58,056 nucleotides of DNA, taken from a virus. The DNA lies in the IMG/VR virus record IMGVR_UViG_3300030906_000642, positions 1 to 58,056 of that record, one strand, 5' to 3'. Both the position numbers and the translations under genes were made by a program. Positions 1 to 8,000 of the stretch are shown piece after piece (within the stretch, counting starts at the first letter, position 1; each line of letters starts with the position of its first letter). The notes under the pieces were generated by a model that was not told the origin of the DNA, made no database searches, and saw only the letters and a list, made by a program, of their open reading frames with translations.

Positions 1-975
1 ATGAAGACCAGGATCACGGAACTGTTCGGGATCAAACACCCGATCATCCAGGGCGGCATGCATTTCGTCGGCCTCGCCGAGCTGGCCGCCGCTGTATCCA
101 ACGCCGGCGGCCTGGGCTTGATCACCGCCCTGACCCAGCCGTCGCCGGAGCATCTCGCCGCCGAGATCGAGAAGGCGCGAGGCCTCACGGACAAGCCCTT
201 CGGGGTCAATCTCACCTTTTTACCTTCGGTGAGGTCGCCCGACTATCCCGGCTATGTCGCCGCCATCATCGCTGGCGGCGTGAAGATCGTGGAGACCGCG
301 GGCAACAATCCCGTGCAATGGCTCCCTGGCCTCAAGGCGGCCGGCGTCAAGGTCATCCACAAATGCACCTCGGTCCGGCATGCGCTGAAGGCCGAGGCGA
401 TCGGCGTGGACGCGCTCAGCATCGACGGCTTCGAGTGCGGCGGCCATCCGGGCGAAGACGACGTCCCCAACATGATCCTGCTCCCCCGCGCCGCCGACGA
501 ACTCAAGATCCCCTTCGTCGCGTCCGGTGGAATGGCGGACGGGCGCTCCCTGGTCGCGGCCTTGGCCATGGGCGCCGAGGGCGTCAATATGGGGACGCGC
601 TTCATCGCCACCCAGGAGGCGCCGGTTCACCCCAAGGTCAAAGCCGCCATTGTCGCGGCCAGTGAACTCGACACTCGCCTGGTGATGCGCCCGCTACGCA
701 ATACCGAGCGGGTGCTGACCAACGCCGGCGTGGAGCGCCTGCTCGAAAAGGAGAGGGCGCTGGGCCCGGGCGTCACCTTCCAGGACATCGCTCCGGAAGT
801 CAGCGGCGTCTATCCCCGGGTTATGCGGGACGGTGAGCTGGACGCGGGGGCGTGGAGCTGCGGCATGGTCGCCGGGCTCATTCACGACATCCCCACGGTC
901 CAGGTGCTCATCGATCGGATCATGGCCGAGGCCGAGGTGATCATTCGTCAGCGGCTATATGCCCTTCTCGATTAG
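1..975 (+). CDS. Nitronate monooxygenase (2-nitropropane dioxygenase family), host
   Basis: This 324-residue protein belongs to the FMN-dependent nitronate monooxygenase family, TIM-barrel enzymes that oxidise alkyl nitronates to carbonyl compounds and nitrite. The sequence shows the N-terminal PIIQGGM motif (residues 14-20), the glycine-rich segment SNAGGLGL (33-40), the family signature GGHPGEDD with the expected catalytic His at 149, and the phosphate-binding-like ASGGMADGR and MGAEGVNMGTRF segments (174-201). Length is normal for the family. It begins at the first base of the window, so its promoter is not visible, and ends 231 bases before attL. It is chromosomal rather than phage DNA. 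The true physiological substrate cannot be read from sequence; many family members are annotated only by homology. Confidence 0.9.
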   Translation: MKTRITELFGIKHPIIQGGMHFVGLAELAAAVSNAGGLGLITALTQPSPEHLAAEIEKARGLTDKPFGVNLTFLPSVRSPDYPGYVAAIIAGGVKIVETAGNNPVQWLPGLKAAGVKVIHKCTSVRHALKAEAIGVDALSIDGFECGGHPGEDDVPNMILLPRAADELKIPFVASGGMADGRSLVAALAMGAEGVNMGTRFIATQEAPVHPKVKAAIVAASELDTRLVMRPLRNTERVLTNAGVERLLEKERALGPGVTFQDIAPEVSGVYPRVMRDGELDAGAWSCGMVAGLIHDIPTVQVLIDRIMAEAEVIIRQRLYALLD

Positions 976-1315
976 GGCATCGCCCCGAAGAGTCCTTGTT
1001 TAACCTACGTCGGCTGCCTGCTCCCGCGCGGAGTCGAGTCCGGGCCTGCCCCGACAGCGACAAAAATAGAACATCGCGGCGCTGGGCGTTTTTCGGAAAC
1101 GGTAGGACGATCCGGAAATTCTCGCAAAATCAATGGAAACCAAGAATCGGACGCCAAAACGCCAATCCCGCGCAAGAGCGGCGAACTATCCAATCTTTTC
1201 AAAGATTAAGTTTGGAGGCCTGGCCGAGAATCGAACTCGGGTACACGGATTTGCAGTCGGTGGGGTGGTTAGGGAATTCAAGGGGTTATCCGCGCGCGTC
1301 GCTGTGGCGTCGTTG
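976..1315. other. Intergenic host-phage junction
   Basis: No gene is supported here. Bases 976-1206 are host DNA downstream of the nitronate monooxygenase gene. Bases 1207-1258 are attL. Bases 1259-1315 are the left phage end between attL and the integrase stop codon. Integrase arm-type sites may lie here, but I could not identify them. Confidence 0.6.
1207..1258. repeat. attL (52-bp direct repeat with attR)
   Basis: These bases are identical to 57254-57305. They correspond to the 3' half of tRNA-Cys including the encoded CCA and a few bases beyond. Identity stops at 1259 (G here, C at the right copy). The tRNA fragment is 5'-truncated here, so no functional tRNA is made from this copy. The integrase gene ends 58 bases away, the usual int-attL arrangement. 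Confidence 0.95.
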
Positions 1316-2569
1316 TCAGGTTCCGGAGAGGATCAGGCGTTCACCATCGGCGGCCATCTCCTGGTCGCCGGCTTCGTCGGTCCAGAGGTGGCCGTAAAGG
1401 TCCATGGTCATGGCCAGGGTGGCGTGGCCCAGCTTCTCCTGAAGCTTCTTCGGGGTGACGCCGTTCTTGATCTGGATCGAGGCGTAGACGTGCCGCAGCA
1501 TGTGCGGGGCGAAGTCCACCTTCAGCACCTTCCGCCCGCGCTGGCCCGGTTCGGTGTCGGCCAAGCCGGCCCGCAACATGAGCGGATTCCAGCACTGGCG
1601 GCGGAAGTCGGAGTAGGACCACAGCGGCCCAAAGCGACCGCCGGCCGGCCCCGGAAACAGGCGCGGCGGGATGTTGTGGCCCTGGCCGCCCGACAGGTGA
1701 ACGATGCCGCGGGCGGCGCGCCAGGCGCGCACGGCCTTGGCGGTGGCGGGGCCGAGCGGGACGTCGCGCAGGCCGTCCTCGCTCTTTACGTCGCCCAGGG
1801 TGGTGTGCCGCGAGCAGAGCTTCTCGACGACGTGGAGAATGCCGCCGGCGTTGGAATTCGCGCCGATCGCGCGTTTCAGTTCGGCCGCCTCGTCCGCCGC
1901 GCCGAGCAGCTCGGAAATGCGGAAGCCGCCGAACATCAGCAGATGCACGAGGGCGGTGTCCCGTTCGGGATGGGGGCCTTCGCTGGCGGCTTGGACCAGC
2001 GCGGTCAGCTGCGGCATCGGCGCCACCTCGACCTTCTGGTCGGCGCGCCGGCGACGCTTCTGGACGATCTTGGCCGCCTTGACCGGGTCGCCCTTAAGCC
2101 AGCCGTTGCGGGCGCCGTGGGCGCACCAGGCCGAGAGGCTGCGGCGCACCCGCCGCGCGGTCTCGACCGACCCGGTGCGGGCGATGACCCGATCCAGGAA
2201 GGCCTGTATCCGCGGCGTGTCCAGGTCGCTCAGGACCGTCGTCGGCAGGGCGGAGAATCCATCCTCTTCGGTGGTGGCGTCGATCGCCAGATGACAGCGC
2301 AGATGGGTGTCGTAGCCATCGGCCGTTCGCCGGTCGCGCTCGCCGGCGGCGACGATGGCGTCGAACCAGCGGTTATGGCTCTTGGCGAGGGCGAGCACCG
2401 TCATGTCGGCCGAGCCCGATGCGCCGACGCCATCGTGCTTCTTCACCCAGGCGTCCGCCTCGCGCTTGGTGGGATGGTTCCTGGACTTCCGCTTGCCCGA
2501 CAGCGTCTTGACCGTCGCCTGCCACGCCAGCTTGCCGGAGGAGTGGACGATCTTGCGGACGTTGGCCAT
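1316..2569 (-). CDS. int: Tyrosine recombinase integrase
   Basis: This 417-residue protein is a phage tyrosine recombinase that would catalyse site-specific integration and excision at the tRNA-Cys attachment site. The catalytic set is visible: Arg217 in GGFRISELLG, His356 and Arg359 in HMLRH, His382 in LGHATLAMTMDLYGHL, and the nucleophile Tyr392. The N-terminal 45 residues, with a lysine/arginine-rich segment, resemble an arm-site binding domain, and residues about 55-160 resemble a SAM-like core-binding domain. The ATG at 2569-2567 is followed directly by family-like sequence. It is the last gene of the leftward early operon and faces attL, as in many lambdoid prophages that use tRNA targets. 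Confidence 0.95.
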   Translation of the reverse strand: MANVRKIVHSSGKLAWQATVKTLSGKRKSRNHPTKREADAWVKKHDGVGASGSADMTVLALAKSHNRWFDAIVAAGERDRRTADGYDTHLRCHLAIDATTEEDGFSALPTTVLSDLDTPRIQAFLDRVIARTGSVETARRVRRSLSAWCAHGARNGWLKGDPVKAAKIVQKRRRRADQKVEVAPMPQLTALVQAASEGPHPERDTALVHLLMFGGFRISELLGAADEAAELKRAIGANSNAGGILHVVEKLCSRHTTLGDVKSEDGLRDVPLGPATAKAVRAWRAARGIVHLSGGQGHNIPPRLFPGPAGGRFGPLWSYSDFRRQCWNPLMLRAGLADTEPGQRGRKVLKVDFAPHMLRHVYASIQIKNGVTPKKLQEKLGHATLAMTMDLYGHLWTDEAGDQEMAADGERLILSGT

Positions 2570-2581
2570 GGGCGCTCCGGA

Positions 2582-2749
2582 TCAGGCAGTCTTCTTTGCC
2601 ATGAGCGCCGCTATCTGGCGATAGACTTCCATGAGGAACGGCGCGGGCGGCCGATCGCTGATCGGACCGTTTCCGATGCTCGGACCCCATAGCGCGGCTA
2701 CACCGCGCTGCGCGGTTTTGAGGTAGCTAGCGACCGCTATATCAGCCAT
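2582..2749 (-). CDS. Hypothetical 55-residue protein
   Basis: A short open frame begins with an ATG (2749-2747) that overlaps the stop of the AlpA-like gene upstream and ends 12 bases before the integrase start. Predicted content is a mildly amphipathic N-terminus, a proline-rich centre and a basic C-terminus ending in AKKTA. I recognise no family. The overlap with its upstream neighbour supports translational coupling, but the short length keeps confidence low. Confidence 0.4.
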   Translation of the reverse strand: MADIAVASYLKTAQRGVAALWGPSIGNGPISDRPPAPFLMEVYRQIAALMAKKTA

Positions 2750-2963
2750 AGCGCTGCGCTTCCTTCGCCTGCGGCAGTGTCTCGGGCGCGTGCATCCAGG
2801 CGTCCAGCTCCGACCGGAAGGCATAGACGCCGAGCCCCAGGCGCTTGCGGATCGGGACATCCCAGCCCTCCTCGCGCGCCTGATAGACCCAGCGGACCTT
2901 CTTGCCGAGATAGGTCGCGATGGCGTCCGCGCCGTCAAGGCGATCGTTGGCGAGGTCAGTCAT
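2742..2963 (-). CDS. AlpA/excisionase-like DNA-binding protein
   Basis: This 73-residue protein has the layout of MerR-like or AlpA-like winged-helix excisionases. A helix-turn-helix spans roughly residues 10-33 (LDGADAIATYLGKKVRWVYQ), followed by a predicted wing ending in the family-typical FRSELDAWM. Such proteins bind DNA and often act as recombination directionality factors or regulators of int. Its place immediately upstream of int and one small gene fits a role in excision. The ATG overlaps the stop of the upstream gene by four bases. The molecular assignment is by motif and position only. Confidence 0.7.
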   Translation of the reverse strand: MTDLANDRLDGADAIATYLGKKVRWVYQAREEGWDVPIRKRLGLGVYAFRSELDAWMHAPETLPQAKEAQRYG

Positions 2964-3310
2964 GGCGGGCTCAGACCCGCTGCGAGGGCGAGCGCGTCGC
3001 AGAGACGGTTGCGAAGCGTGCGCTGATCCTCGGCGTCCAGATAAACAACCTCAACGCCGAGGATTCCCCCAAACGGCTCGGGGAATACGGCGCCTGCCAG
3101 CGCCGGCGCGTTCGCTGCGTTCAGCGCCCGCAGTCGCGCGACATCGGCCGGGTGGACCAGATACCAATCGACGTCTTCATGGATGACCGGAATGGCGCGG
3201 TCGGGGAGGAAGACGAAGGAGACGCCAAACCGCATCCGGCGAGGCGCGGGCGGGAGCCGCCTGACCATGTCGATGAAGGCTTGGGCGTCCAAGGTGTTTG
3301 CGGCCATCAT
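2960..3310 (-). CDS. Hypothetical 116-residue protein
   Basis: I do not recognise a family. The product is a mixed alpha/beta protein with a basic stretch near residues 16-27 (RRLPPAPRRMRF) and a C-terminal helical segment. It is coupled at both ends by four-base ATGA overlaps, with 3307-3930 upstream and the AlpA-like gene downstream. This supports it being translated within the leftward early operon. No signal peptide or membrane segment is evident. Confidence 0.65.
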   Translation of the reverse strand: MMAANTLDAQAFIDMVRRLPPAPRRMRFGVSFVFLPDRAIPVIHEDVDWYLVHPADVARLRALNAANAPALAGAVFPEPFGGILGVEVVYLDAEDQRTLRNRLCDALALAAGLSPP

Positions 3311-3930
3311 CCGGCCTCGCTGTCGTCGCCCAGGCGACCCAGATGATAGCGTTGTGCGGCCGCCAGCTGCTGCGAGATTCGATCTGGGGTGTAGTCGCCA
3401 GCGCGGACGAGAATGGCCAGGCGACCCTTACCGTCCGTTCGTGTGGCTGCCGGTCCATCTGACGCGTCGAGCGAGGCTGCATTCACCCACATCTCGCCGG
3501 CTTCGATCTCGGCCGGGGACGCGCCCACGCATTGGGCATGGATGTCGCCGCAATCGACATCGGACACCACGGGCTGGCCATCCAGGAGCGGCTTACCGCA
3601 GCTCTCGCAGTATTCGTGATAGTCGCCGGCCAGGGCGTCCCGCAGGGCTGTGGACTGGGGAAGGATGGTCGACACAAGAATTCGCGCCTCCTCGTCTGTG
3701 TCCCCTTTCCGCGCGGCCGCCTCGGCCATCATGACGGCCGTCGAGAGGGTCGCGGCGGCGTTGGCGCGCCAGAAATGGACCTCCTCCCGCAGCTGGGCCA
3801 GTTCGTCTATCAGCGCGGTCCAGTATCTCCGCGCGGCGGCGTGGAAGATGAAGGCGGAGACGTCCTCGAGGGCGCGCAGCTCGTCGATCGGCGGCAGGAT
3901 GGGTGGGGTCTGCGCGCCCATCACGCCCAC
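3307..3930 (-). CDS. Hypothetical protein with putative zinc-binding Cys/His cluster
   Basis: The 207-residue product has a helical N-terminal half (residues about 15-100) and a central CESCGKPL segment (from residue 109), followed by CGDIHAQC about 20 residues later. The spaced CxxC, Cys, His and Cys residues could form a small zinc-binding site. The C-terminal part contains a basic stretch ending near LGRLGDDSEAG. I do not recognise a named family, and function is unknown. It overlaps its neighbours by 10 and 4 bases in the leftward early operon, which supports expression with them. Confidence 0.65.
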   Translation of the reverse strand: MGVMGAQTPPILPPIDELRALEDVSAFIFHAAARRYWTALIDELAQLREEVHFWRANAAATLSTAVMMAEAAARKGDTDEEARILVSTILPQSTALRDALAGDYHEYCESCGKPLLDGQPVVSDVDCGDIHAQCVGASPAEIEAGEMWVNAASLDASDGPAATRTDGKGRLAILVRAGDYTPDRISQQLAAAQRYHLGRLGDDSEAG

Positions 3931-4415
3931 CCGATGTAGCGGCAGGCCGACAGGTGATCGACCACGGGGCCAAGGCGGCTCCCCAGGTCATCCGGCGGCG
4001 TCCAGTTGAAGAGACCCTGGCGACCGGCTGCTGGCACGGGCCTAAGGAGTGGGCGCAGGTTGTCGACGCGCAACGCAAAACGCTCCTCGGCAAAATTGCC
4101 CGCCGCCCTGTCGGCTTGGGTAAGCGAAGAGGACAGGCGTTTTGCACCGACGCATGCGGTGAGTTCGCCGATGGCGAGCACCATGCCGACGGGCACCAGC
4201 CGCCGCCAGTTCTTGCCAAGGGCCGCCGCGCAGAGCGCTTCCGGCGCGCCGACAACGTCGAGGGTGAGGCCGGCATGGATGGCGATGGGGCCGCGATAAG
4301 GTGTCGCCCAATCACGAACGTCGTGGCGCTTGACGCCGGCGGCGAATAGCGAGGCCCAGGGCTGCCAAAGGGTCAGCGCCTTGAAGGTGGTGGTCTGTGC
4401 AAAGAGGTCGGTCAT
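3921..4415 (-). CDS. ASCH-domain (PUA-like) protein
   Basis: The 164-residue product starts with MTDLFAQ and carries the ASCH signature LTLWQPWASLFAAGVKRHDV near the N-terminus, then a TPYRGPIAIHA strand. ASCH domains share the PUA fold and are thought to bind RNA or modified nucleotides; many phage copies are uncharacterised. I chose the ATG at 4415 rather than an in-frame ATG at 4481 because the extension has no family-like sequence and covers an inverted repeat. A second PUA-like protein (DUF3850) lies at 15194-15718. The role is probably in phage-host nucleic acid interaction, but that is inference. Confidence 0.8.
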   Translation of the reverse strand: MTDLFAQTTTFKALTLWQPWASLFAAGVKRHDVRDWATPYRGPIAIHAGLTLDVVGAPEALCAAALGKNWRRLVPVGMVLAIGELTACVGAKRLSSSLTQADRAAGNFAEERFALRVDNLRPLLRPVPAAGRQGLFNWTPPDDLGSRLGPVVDHLSACRYIGWA

Positions 4416-4441
4416 GGGTGATCCGAAATGATCTGATGGGG

Positions 4442-4492
4442 AAGGGCCGCCGGTGAGCGAGGCCGAAGGCCACGAGCCCACCGGCGGCCCTT
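4442..4492. terminator. Long inverted repeat between early genes (attenuator-like)
   Basis: A perfect 14-bp inverted repeat (arms 4442-4455 and 4479-4492) encloses a 23-base loop that itself contains a short GGCC hairpin. It lies between the stop of the microsatellite gene (4497) and the ASCH start (4415). There is no T-run after it on the minus strand, so it may attenuate, protect or process mRNA rather than terminate fully. Confidence 0.5.
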
Positions 4493-4496
4493 GGGC

Positions 4497-5324
4497 TCAG
4501 GCGGCAAGTTCGGCGTCGATGACTTCCAGCAGCAGGTCGAACGACCGGGCGTAGCTGGTGCGGCGAGCCACCTCCGCCGCCGCCTCCGCCACCGCCACCT
4601 CCGCCGCCGCCACCGCCTCCGCCGCCGCCGCCACCGCCTCCGCCACCGCCACCACCGCCACCGCCACCGCCTCCGCCGCCTCCGCCTCCGCCGCCACCGC
4701 CACCGCCACCGCCACCGCCGCCGCCTCCGCCGCCACCGCCGCCGCCTCCGCGCGCCGCCGGCGCGCGGCGTAGTAGTTGCTCCAGGCCTGATCTCTCAGA
4801 ACACGCGCCTGGTCGCGGATCGGAACGTAGGCCTTCCAGTGTGTCGAGGGGTCGAGCAGCAGGGTCAGCAACTGGTCGGAAAGGCCCTTCAGTTCGGGCC
4901 AAAAATCGGGCGTATGATCGCCCAGCTTGGCCTGAGCTTCGTCAATCGCGCCGGTGAATACCCGGGTGATGAAGGTGCGCCGCACACGCTCCCAGGCGGC
5001 GGCGTCGAACACCGACCAGCGATGCAGCCGCTGTGCATAAGCCTCGCCATAGTGAAAGATGCGCTCCTCGGGAACGCCGTCGAACAGGCGCACGGTGAGA
5101 CGCGCCAGCCATTCCGGCATCAGCCGCGCGGGGCAGTCGGACGGGCTGTCGATCGACGGATGGATCGAGCCCAGCAAGCAGGCGATCTCGACGCCAACGC
5201 CGTCGTCGCCGCCCCGGCGCCCGTGCCACTGACCCTGGGTCAGGCGGCGTTCGCGCACGTGGGTCATGATGTTCTCGGCCGCCACGTCGTTGGTGATGGC
5301 GTCTAGCGTCAAGGCTTCAGGCAT
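4497..5324 (-). CDS. Hypothetical protein with Ala/Val/Glu low-complexity tail
   Basis: The 275-residue product starts at MPEALTLDAI. Its N-terminal 190 residues look like an ordinary globular protein with aromatic-rich segments (HRWSVFDAAAWERVRRTF). From about residue 190 comes a 60-residue stretch of almost only Ala, Val and Glu, encoded by a GC-only microsatellite, and then a normal 25-residue C-terminus (SYARSFDLLLEVIDAELAA). The stretch probably forms a long helix or coiled coil. I chose the ATG at 5324 because the longer frame is proline/arginine-rich shadow sequence over the upstream gene. No family is recognised. Repeat-length changes in three-base units would keep the frame. Confidence 0.65.
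   Translation of the reverse strand: MPEALTLDAITNDVAAENIMTHVRERRLTQGQWHGRRGGDDGVGVEIACLLGSIHPSIDSPSDCPARLMPEWLARLTVRLFDGVPEERIFHYGEAYAQRLHRWSVFDAAAWERVRRTFITRVFTGAIDEAQAKLGDHTPDFWPELKGLSDQLLTLLLDPSTHWKAYVPIRDQARVLRDQAWSNYYAARRRRAEAAAVAAEAAAVAVAVAVAAEAEAAEAVAVAVVAVAEAVAAAAEAVAAAEVAVAEAAAEVARRTSYARSFDLLLEVIDAELAA
4571..4750. repeat. Imperfect trinucleotide/hexanucleotide microsatellite
   Basis: About 180 bases consist almost wholly of CCG, CCT and CCA triplets on the plus strand, arranged as imperfect hexamer units. They lie inside a leftward gene and encode Ala/Glu/Val there. Such a tract is prone to replication slippage, and assembly errors in it are also possible. Confidence 0.95.
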
Positions 5325-5556
5325 CTTCAGTCTCCGGTTCTCTGGCCCCCAACGGGCCGGAATGGGTGAATTGGTCGCAGCGCGCGGGTAGGCGCTCGGC
5401 GAGGCAGGCCTCCGCCTGGTCTGCGAAGTAGCGGCTCCGGCCGGGGTTGCCCGGCCGGCCATGGCGGGGCAGCAGAGCTTCTGCTTGCACCGTCCATCGG
5501 CGGGCGCTGTTGAGTTCGGTCTGCGCCCAGGCGAGGTGTTCGTAGCGGGTGCTCAT
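5317..5556 (-). CDS. Hypothetical 79-residue protein
   Basis: The product starts with MSTRYEHLAWAQTELNSARR and is mostly helical and charged, with a cysteine pair near the C-terminal third. No family is recognised. Its ATG overlaps the stop of the C5 methyltransferase gene (four bases), and its own end overlaps the start of the next gene by eight bases. It therefore looks like a coupled member of the early operon. Confidence 0.6.
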   Translation of the reverse strand: MSTRYEHLAWAQTELNSARRWTVQAEALLPRHGRPGNPGRSRYFADQAEACLAERLPARCDQFTHSGPLGAREPETEDA

Positions 5557-7667
5557 GCGGCCTCCGCGATGGTGATCACGGCCGGCCGGGGCTTGCGGCG
5601 GCGGCGCGGGACGGCATCGGCGAAGATCTCTTTGCACTCGGCCTTGATCATCTCGCCGGCGACGGCGTTGCCGATCTGCTTGACCTGCTCGGTCTTTGTG
5701 CCGGCGAAGATGTAGGGCCGCTCCCGCGTGCCCAGACCCATGGCCGCCGCCAGTTCGTGCGGCTCCAGCATGCGAAACAGGATGTCGTAGCGGACGCCGT
5801 CGACCAGGATGCCCTGGACGAGATCGACGTGGCCGGTGGCGGCGATCACCGGCGTGGGATTGTCGAGGTCGTGGGTGCGCGGCGCCTGTCCTGGCCGCTC
5901 GCCATGCTGGGCGGTGATGAAGGCCAGCTCGCCGCGGTTGGCGCCGGTGATGGTCGGCAGGGGTTGGCCGACATCCTGGACGCGGTCGGAGGCGTCGTGG
6001 TGCGTCACCGGCATGACGATGGCGAACTCGCCGCCCTTGGCCGTGGTCATGGTCGGGAGCGGTTCGGCGACGTCCCGCGCCTGGTTGGCGCCCTGGCTGT
6101 GCGTCACCGGCACCACCATGCCGAAGCGTCCCTTGGTGGTGATCGGCGGCAGGGGCTGTTCGGTCGTGTAGACGGGCGGCGCCGCGCCAGACTGTTCCTG
6201 CCAGCCGTTGCTATAGTAGGGCGTGATCAGGGCGTGGGCGCCGCCCGTGGGAATGGTCGGCAACGGCTCGCCGATCTCACGCGGCGCGCCGCCGGACGCC
6301 TGGGAGAGGATGAAAGGCTCGACAATCCCGAACGCGCCGCCCCCCGCGTGGATCGCGCCCAGCGGATCGTCGATGCTGAAGGTCCGCCGCTGATCAGCCG
6401 TACGGTCGCCCGGGGAATTGCCGTGGGCAAGGTTGGCGATGAACGGCTCGATCAGCATCGGGCGGGCGCAGCCTGGGTGATCGCCCGCGCCCGCACCGCC
6501 GGTCATGATGGTGGGCAGGGGCTCCTCGACCGATCGGGCCGCCCCGCTGCTGTGCTGCGACAGGATGATCGGCTCGGCCACGGCGATCCCGCCATCCGTG
6601 GTGATGGTCATCAAAGGATCCTGCGCGCCACGGGCGCCGGGGGATTTGCGGCCATGCATGTTGGTGCGGACGATCACCGCCTCGGCCGTCGCCAGATGCC
6701 CCGCGTGGGCCGTCTGGGTGGGCAGGGGTTCGTCAGCGCCGGAGGCGGTAGACCGACCCTTCATGTTGACGATCACCGGCTCGGCGAGGCCGATGTGGAA
6801 GCCTTGGGCGGCGATGGTTGGGATCGGCACATCCAGGCCCTGGCTGGCCATGTGGTTGCGCAGGATGACCAGGAAGGGGCGCGGCCAGCCGTGCTTGATC
6901 GCGCCCGCCCAGATGCGCGCCAAGGTCTTGGGGGCGAGGTCCTTCTTGCGGTTGAAGATGGACCGGCCCCGGATGTTCCAGTCGATGATCTCCCGCGCCG
7001 GCCGCCAGGGCTGCAGCGACGGGACAAGCGCCACGCCATCGGCCGGGCGTTTGGCGTGGGTCAGCGGCGCCCAGCCGACCTGGCGGCGGTAGCTGTAGCC
7101 CTTCATGATGAAGCGGGAGCGGGTGGTGGCGTCGCCGTAGTTGGCGGCGTTGAGCTTGCGCCAGTCGAGGTCCTCGAAGCCGATCCGGCGCACCGTGTCG
7201 ATCCAGGCGTTGAAGTACTCGCCCTCGCGGTCCTTGATCGGCTTCATGGTCACCGGATCGACCGGCCCCCATTTGATGAATTCCCAGACGTTCTCGATGA
7301 TGATCCGCTTGACCCTAAGCTCGGTCAGCCAGGTGATGATGTGCCAGGGATCGCTGCGCTGTTGGTCGCTGGTGGGCTTGCCGCCGCGCGCCACCGAATG
7401 GTGGGTGCAGGTGGGCGAGGCCATCAGCAGGTCAAGGTAGCCCTCGGGCACGAGGATGTGCGGCCGGACGGTGGAGATGTCCTGGACGTAGTGGCGCGCC
7501 TTGGGGTGGTTCAGGCTGTGGGTGGCGATCGCCGTGGGCCAGTGATTGACCGCGACCAGCTCCATCTCCAGGCCCAGCTCATCGCAGGCGCGCTGGCAGC
7601 CGGTGGAGGAGCCGCCGGCGCCGCAGAGCAGGTCGGCGACAAGGACTTTGCGGCGCGGGCGGATCAT
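5553..7667 (-). CDS. C5 cytosine DNA methyltransferase with internal tandem repeats
   Basis: The 704-residue protein has motif I at residues 13-23 (LLCGAGGSSTG), the catalytic-loop motif ASPTC with Cys87 (a phage variant of the usual PPC), IIIENV at 122-127, and the C-terminal GNAVAGEMI motif X. It should transfer a methyl group from AdoMet to carbon 5 of cytosine, typically to protect phage DNA from restriction. Between the core motifs lie about ten degenerate repeats of 31-43 residues with the consensus EPLPTITT followed by a glycine-rich turn. This region probably serves target recognition. I chose the ATG at 7667, which overlaps the upstream membrane-protein gene by four bases. Confidence 0.92.
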   Translation of the reverse strand: MIRPRRKVLVADLLCGAGGSSTGCQRACDELGLEMELVAVNHWPTAIATHSLNHPKARHYVQDISTVRPHILVPEGYLDLLMASPTCTHHSVARGGKPTSDQQRSDPWHIITWLTELRVKRIIIENVWEFIKWGPVDPVTMKPIKDREGEYFNAWIDTVRRIGFEDLDWRKLNAANYGDATTRSRFIMKGYSYRRQVGWAPLTHAKRPADGVALVPSLQPWRPAREIIDWNIRGRSIFNRKKDLAPKTLARIWAGAIKHGWPRPFLVILRNHMASQGLDVPIPTIAAQGFHIGLAEPVIVNMKGRSTASGADEPLPTQTAHAGHLATAEAVIVRTNMHGRKSPGARGAQDPLMTITTDGGIAVAEPIILSQHSSGAARSVEEPLPTIMTGGAGAGDHPGCARPMLIEPFIANLAHGNSPGDRTADQRRTFSIDDPLGAIHAGGGAFGIVEPFILSQASGGAPREIGEPLPTIPTGGAHALITPYYSNGWQEQSGAAPPVYTTEQPLPPITTKGRFGMVVPVTHSQGANQARDVAEPLPTMTTAKGGEFAIVMPVTHHDASDRVQDVGQPLPTITGANRGELAFITAQHGERPGQAPRTHDLDNPTPVIAATGHVDLVQGILVDGVRYDILFRMLEPHELAAAMGLGTRERPYIFAGTKTEQVKQIGNAVAGEMIKAECKEIFADAVPRRRRKPRPAVITIAEAA

Positions 7668-7996
7668 GGGTGCGCCGCGAAGTGGTGGGCAAAGGCGGCC
7701 GTCAACAGCGTGATGGTCGGAAGGAGAAAGGATAGGCGGTAGGCAGACCAATAGTCAGAGATCGACCAGCGCTCTTTGTTGTACCCGCGGCCCTTGAAAC
7801 AGCTGATCAGGCACATGATCCCGATCGCCAAAGGGACGGTCAGTCGCAGCGGGGTGACCGGCCATGCAAACCAGTTCCAAATCACCGTCAGCACGTAGCC
7901 ATCCAAGACCGTCCGAACAGGAGCGATGATCAAGCCAGCGAGGATGACCCACCCGTTTGGGGGCGGCTCACGCGAGGCTGTCGAGGCGTCGGTCAT
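7664..7996 (-). CDS. Small integral membrane protein
   Basis: The 110-residue product has about three hydrophobic segments, around residues 15-45, 50-67 and 85-103, separated by short basic loops (FKGRGYNKERW). No family is recognised. It lies between the ParB-like gene and the C5 methyltransferase gene and overlaps the latter by four bases. Possible roles include superinfection exclusion or host membrane modification, but nothing in the sequence decides this. Confidence 0.65.
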   Translation of the reverse strand: MTDASTASREPPPNGWVILAGLIIAPVRTVLDGYVLTVIWNWFAWPVTPLRLTVPLAIGIMCLISCFKGRGYNKERWSISDYWSAYRLSFLLPTITLLTAAFAHHFAAHP

Positions 7997-8000
7997 GGGT

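Noticed and set aside
1207-1258. A second tRNA-Cys gene at the left end
   Set aside because: Only the 3' half is present; the sequence after 1258 does not complete the anticodon stem or the 5' acceptor.
1133-2692. Long plus-strand frame of over 500 codons opposite the integrase
   Set aside because: It is a shadow of the integrase: rich in Gly, Ala and Arg, no domains, and the opposite strand has clear catalytic residues.
4571-4750. Possible CRISPR-like array
   Set aside because: It is a short-unit microsatellite without spacers; no cas genes are present.
4312-4902. Polyglycine frame over the microsatellite
   Set aside because: A reading-frame artefact of the GC-only repeat; the Ala/Val/Glu frame continues normal protein on both sides.
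5757-7742. Plus-strand frame of about 660 codons opposite the C5 methyltransferase
   Set aside because: Composition is typical of an antisense frame; the minus strand has all methyltransferase motifs.
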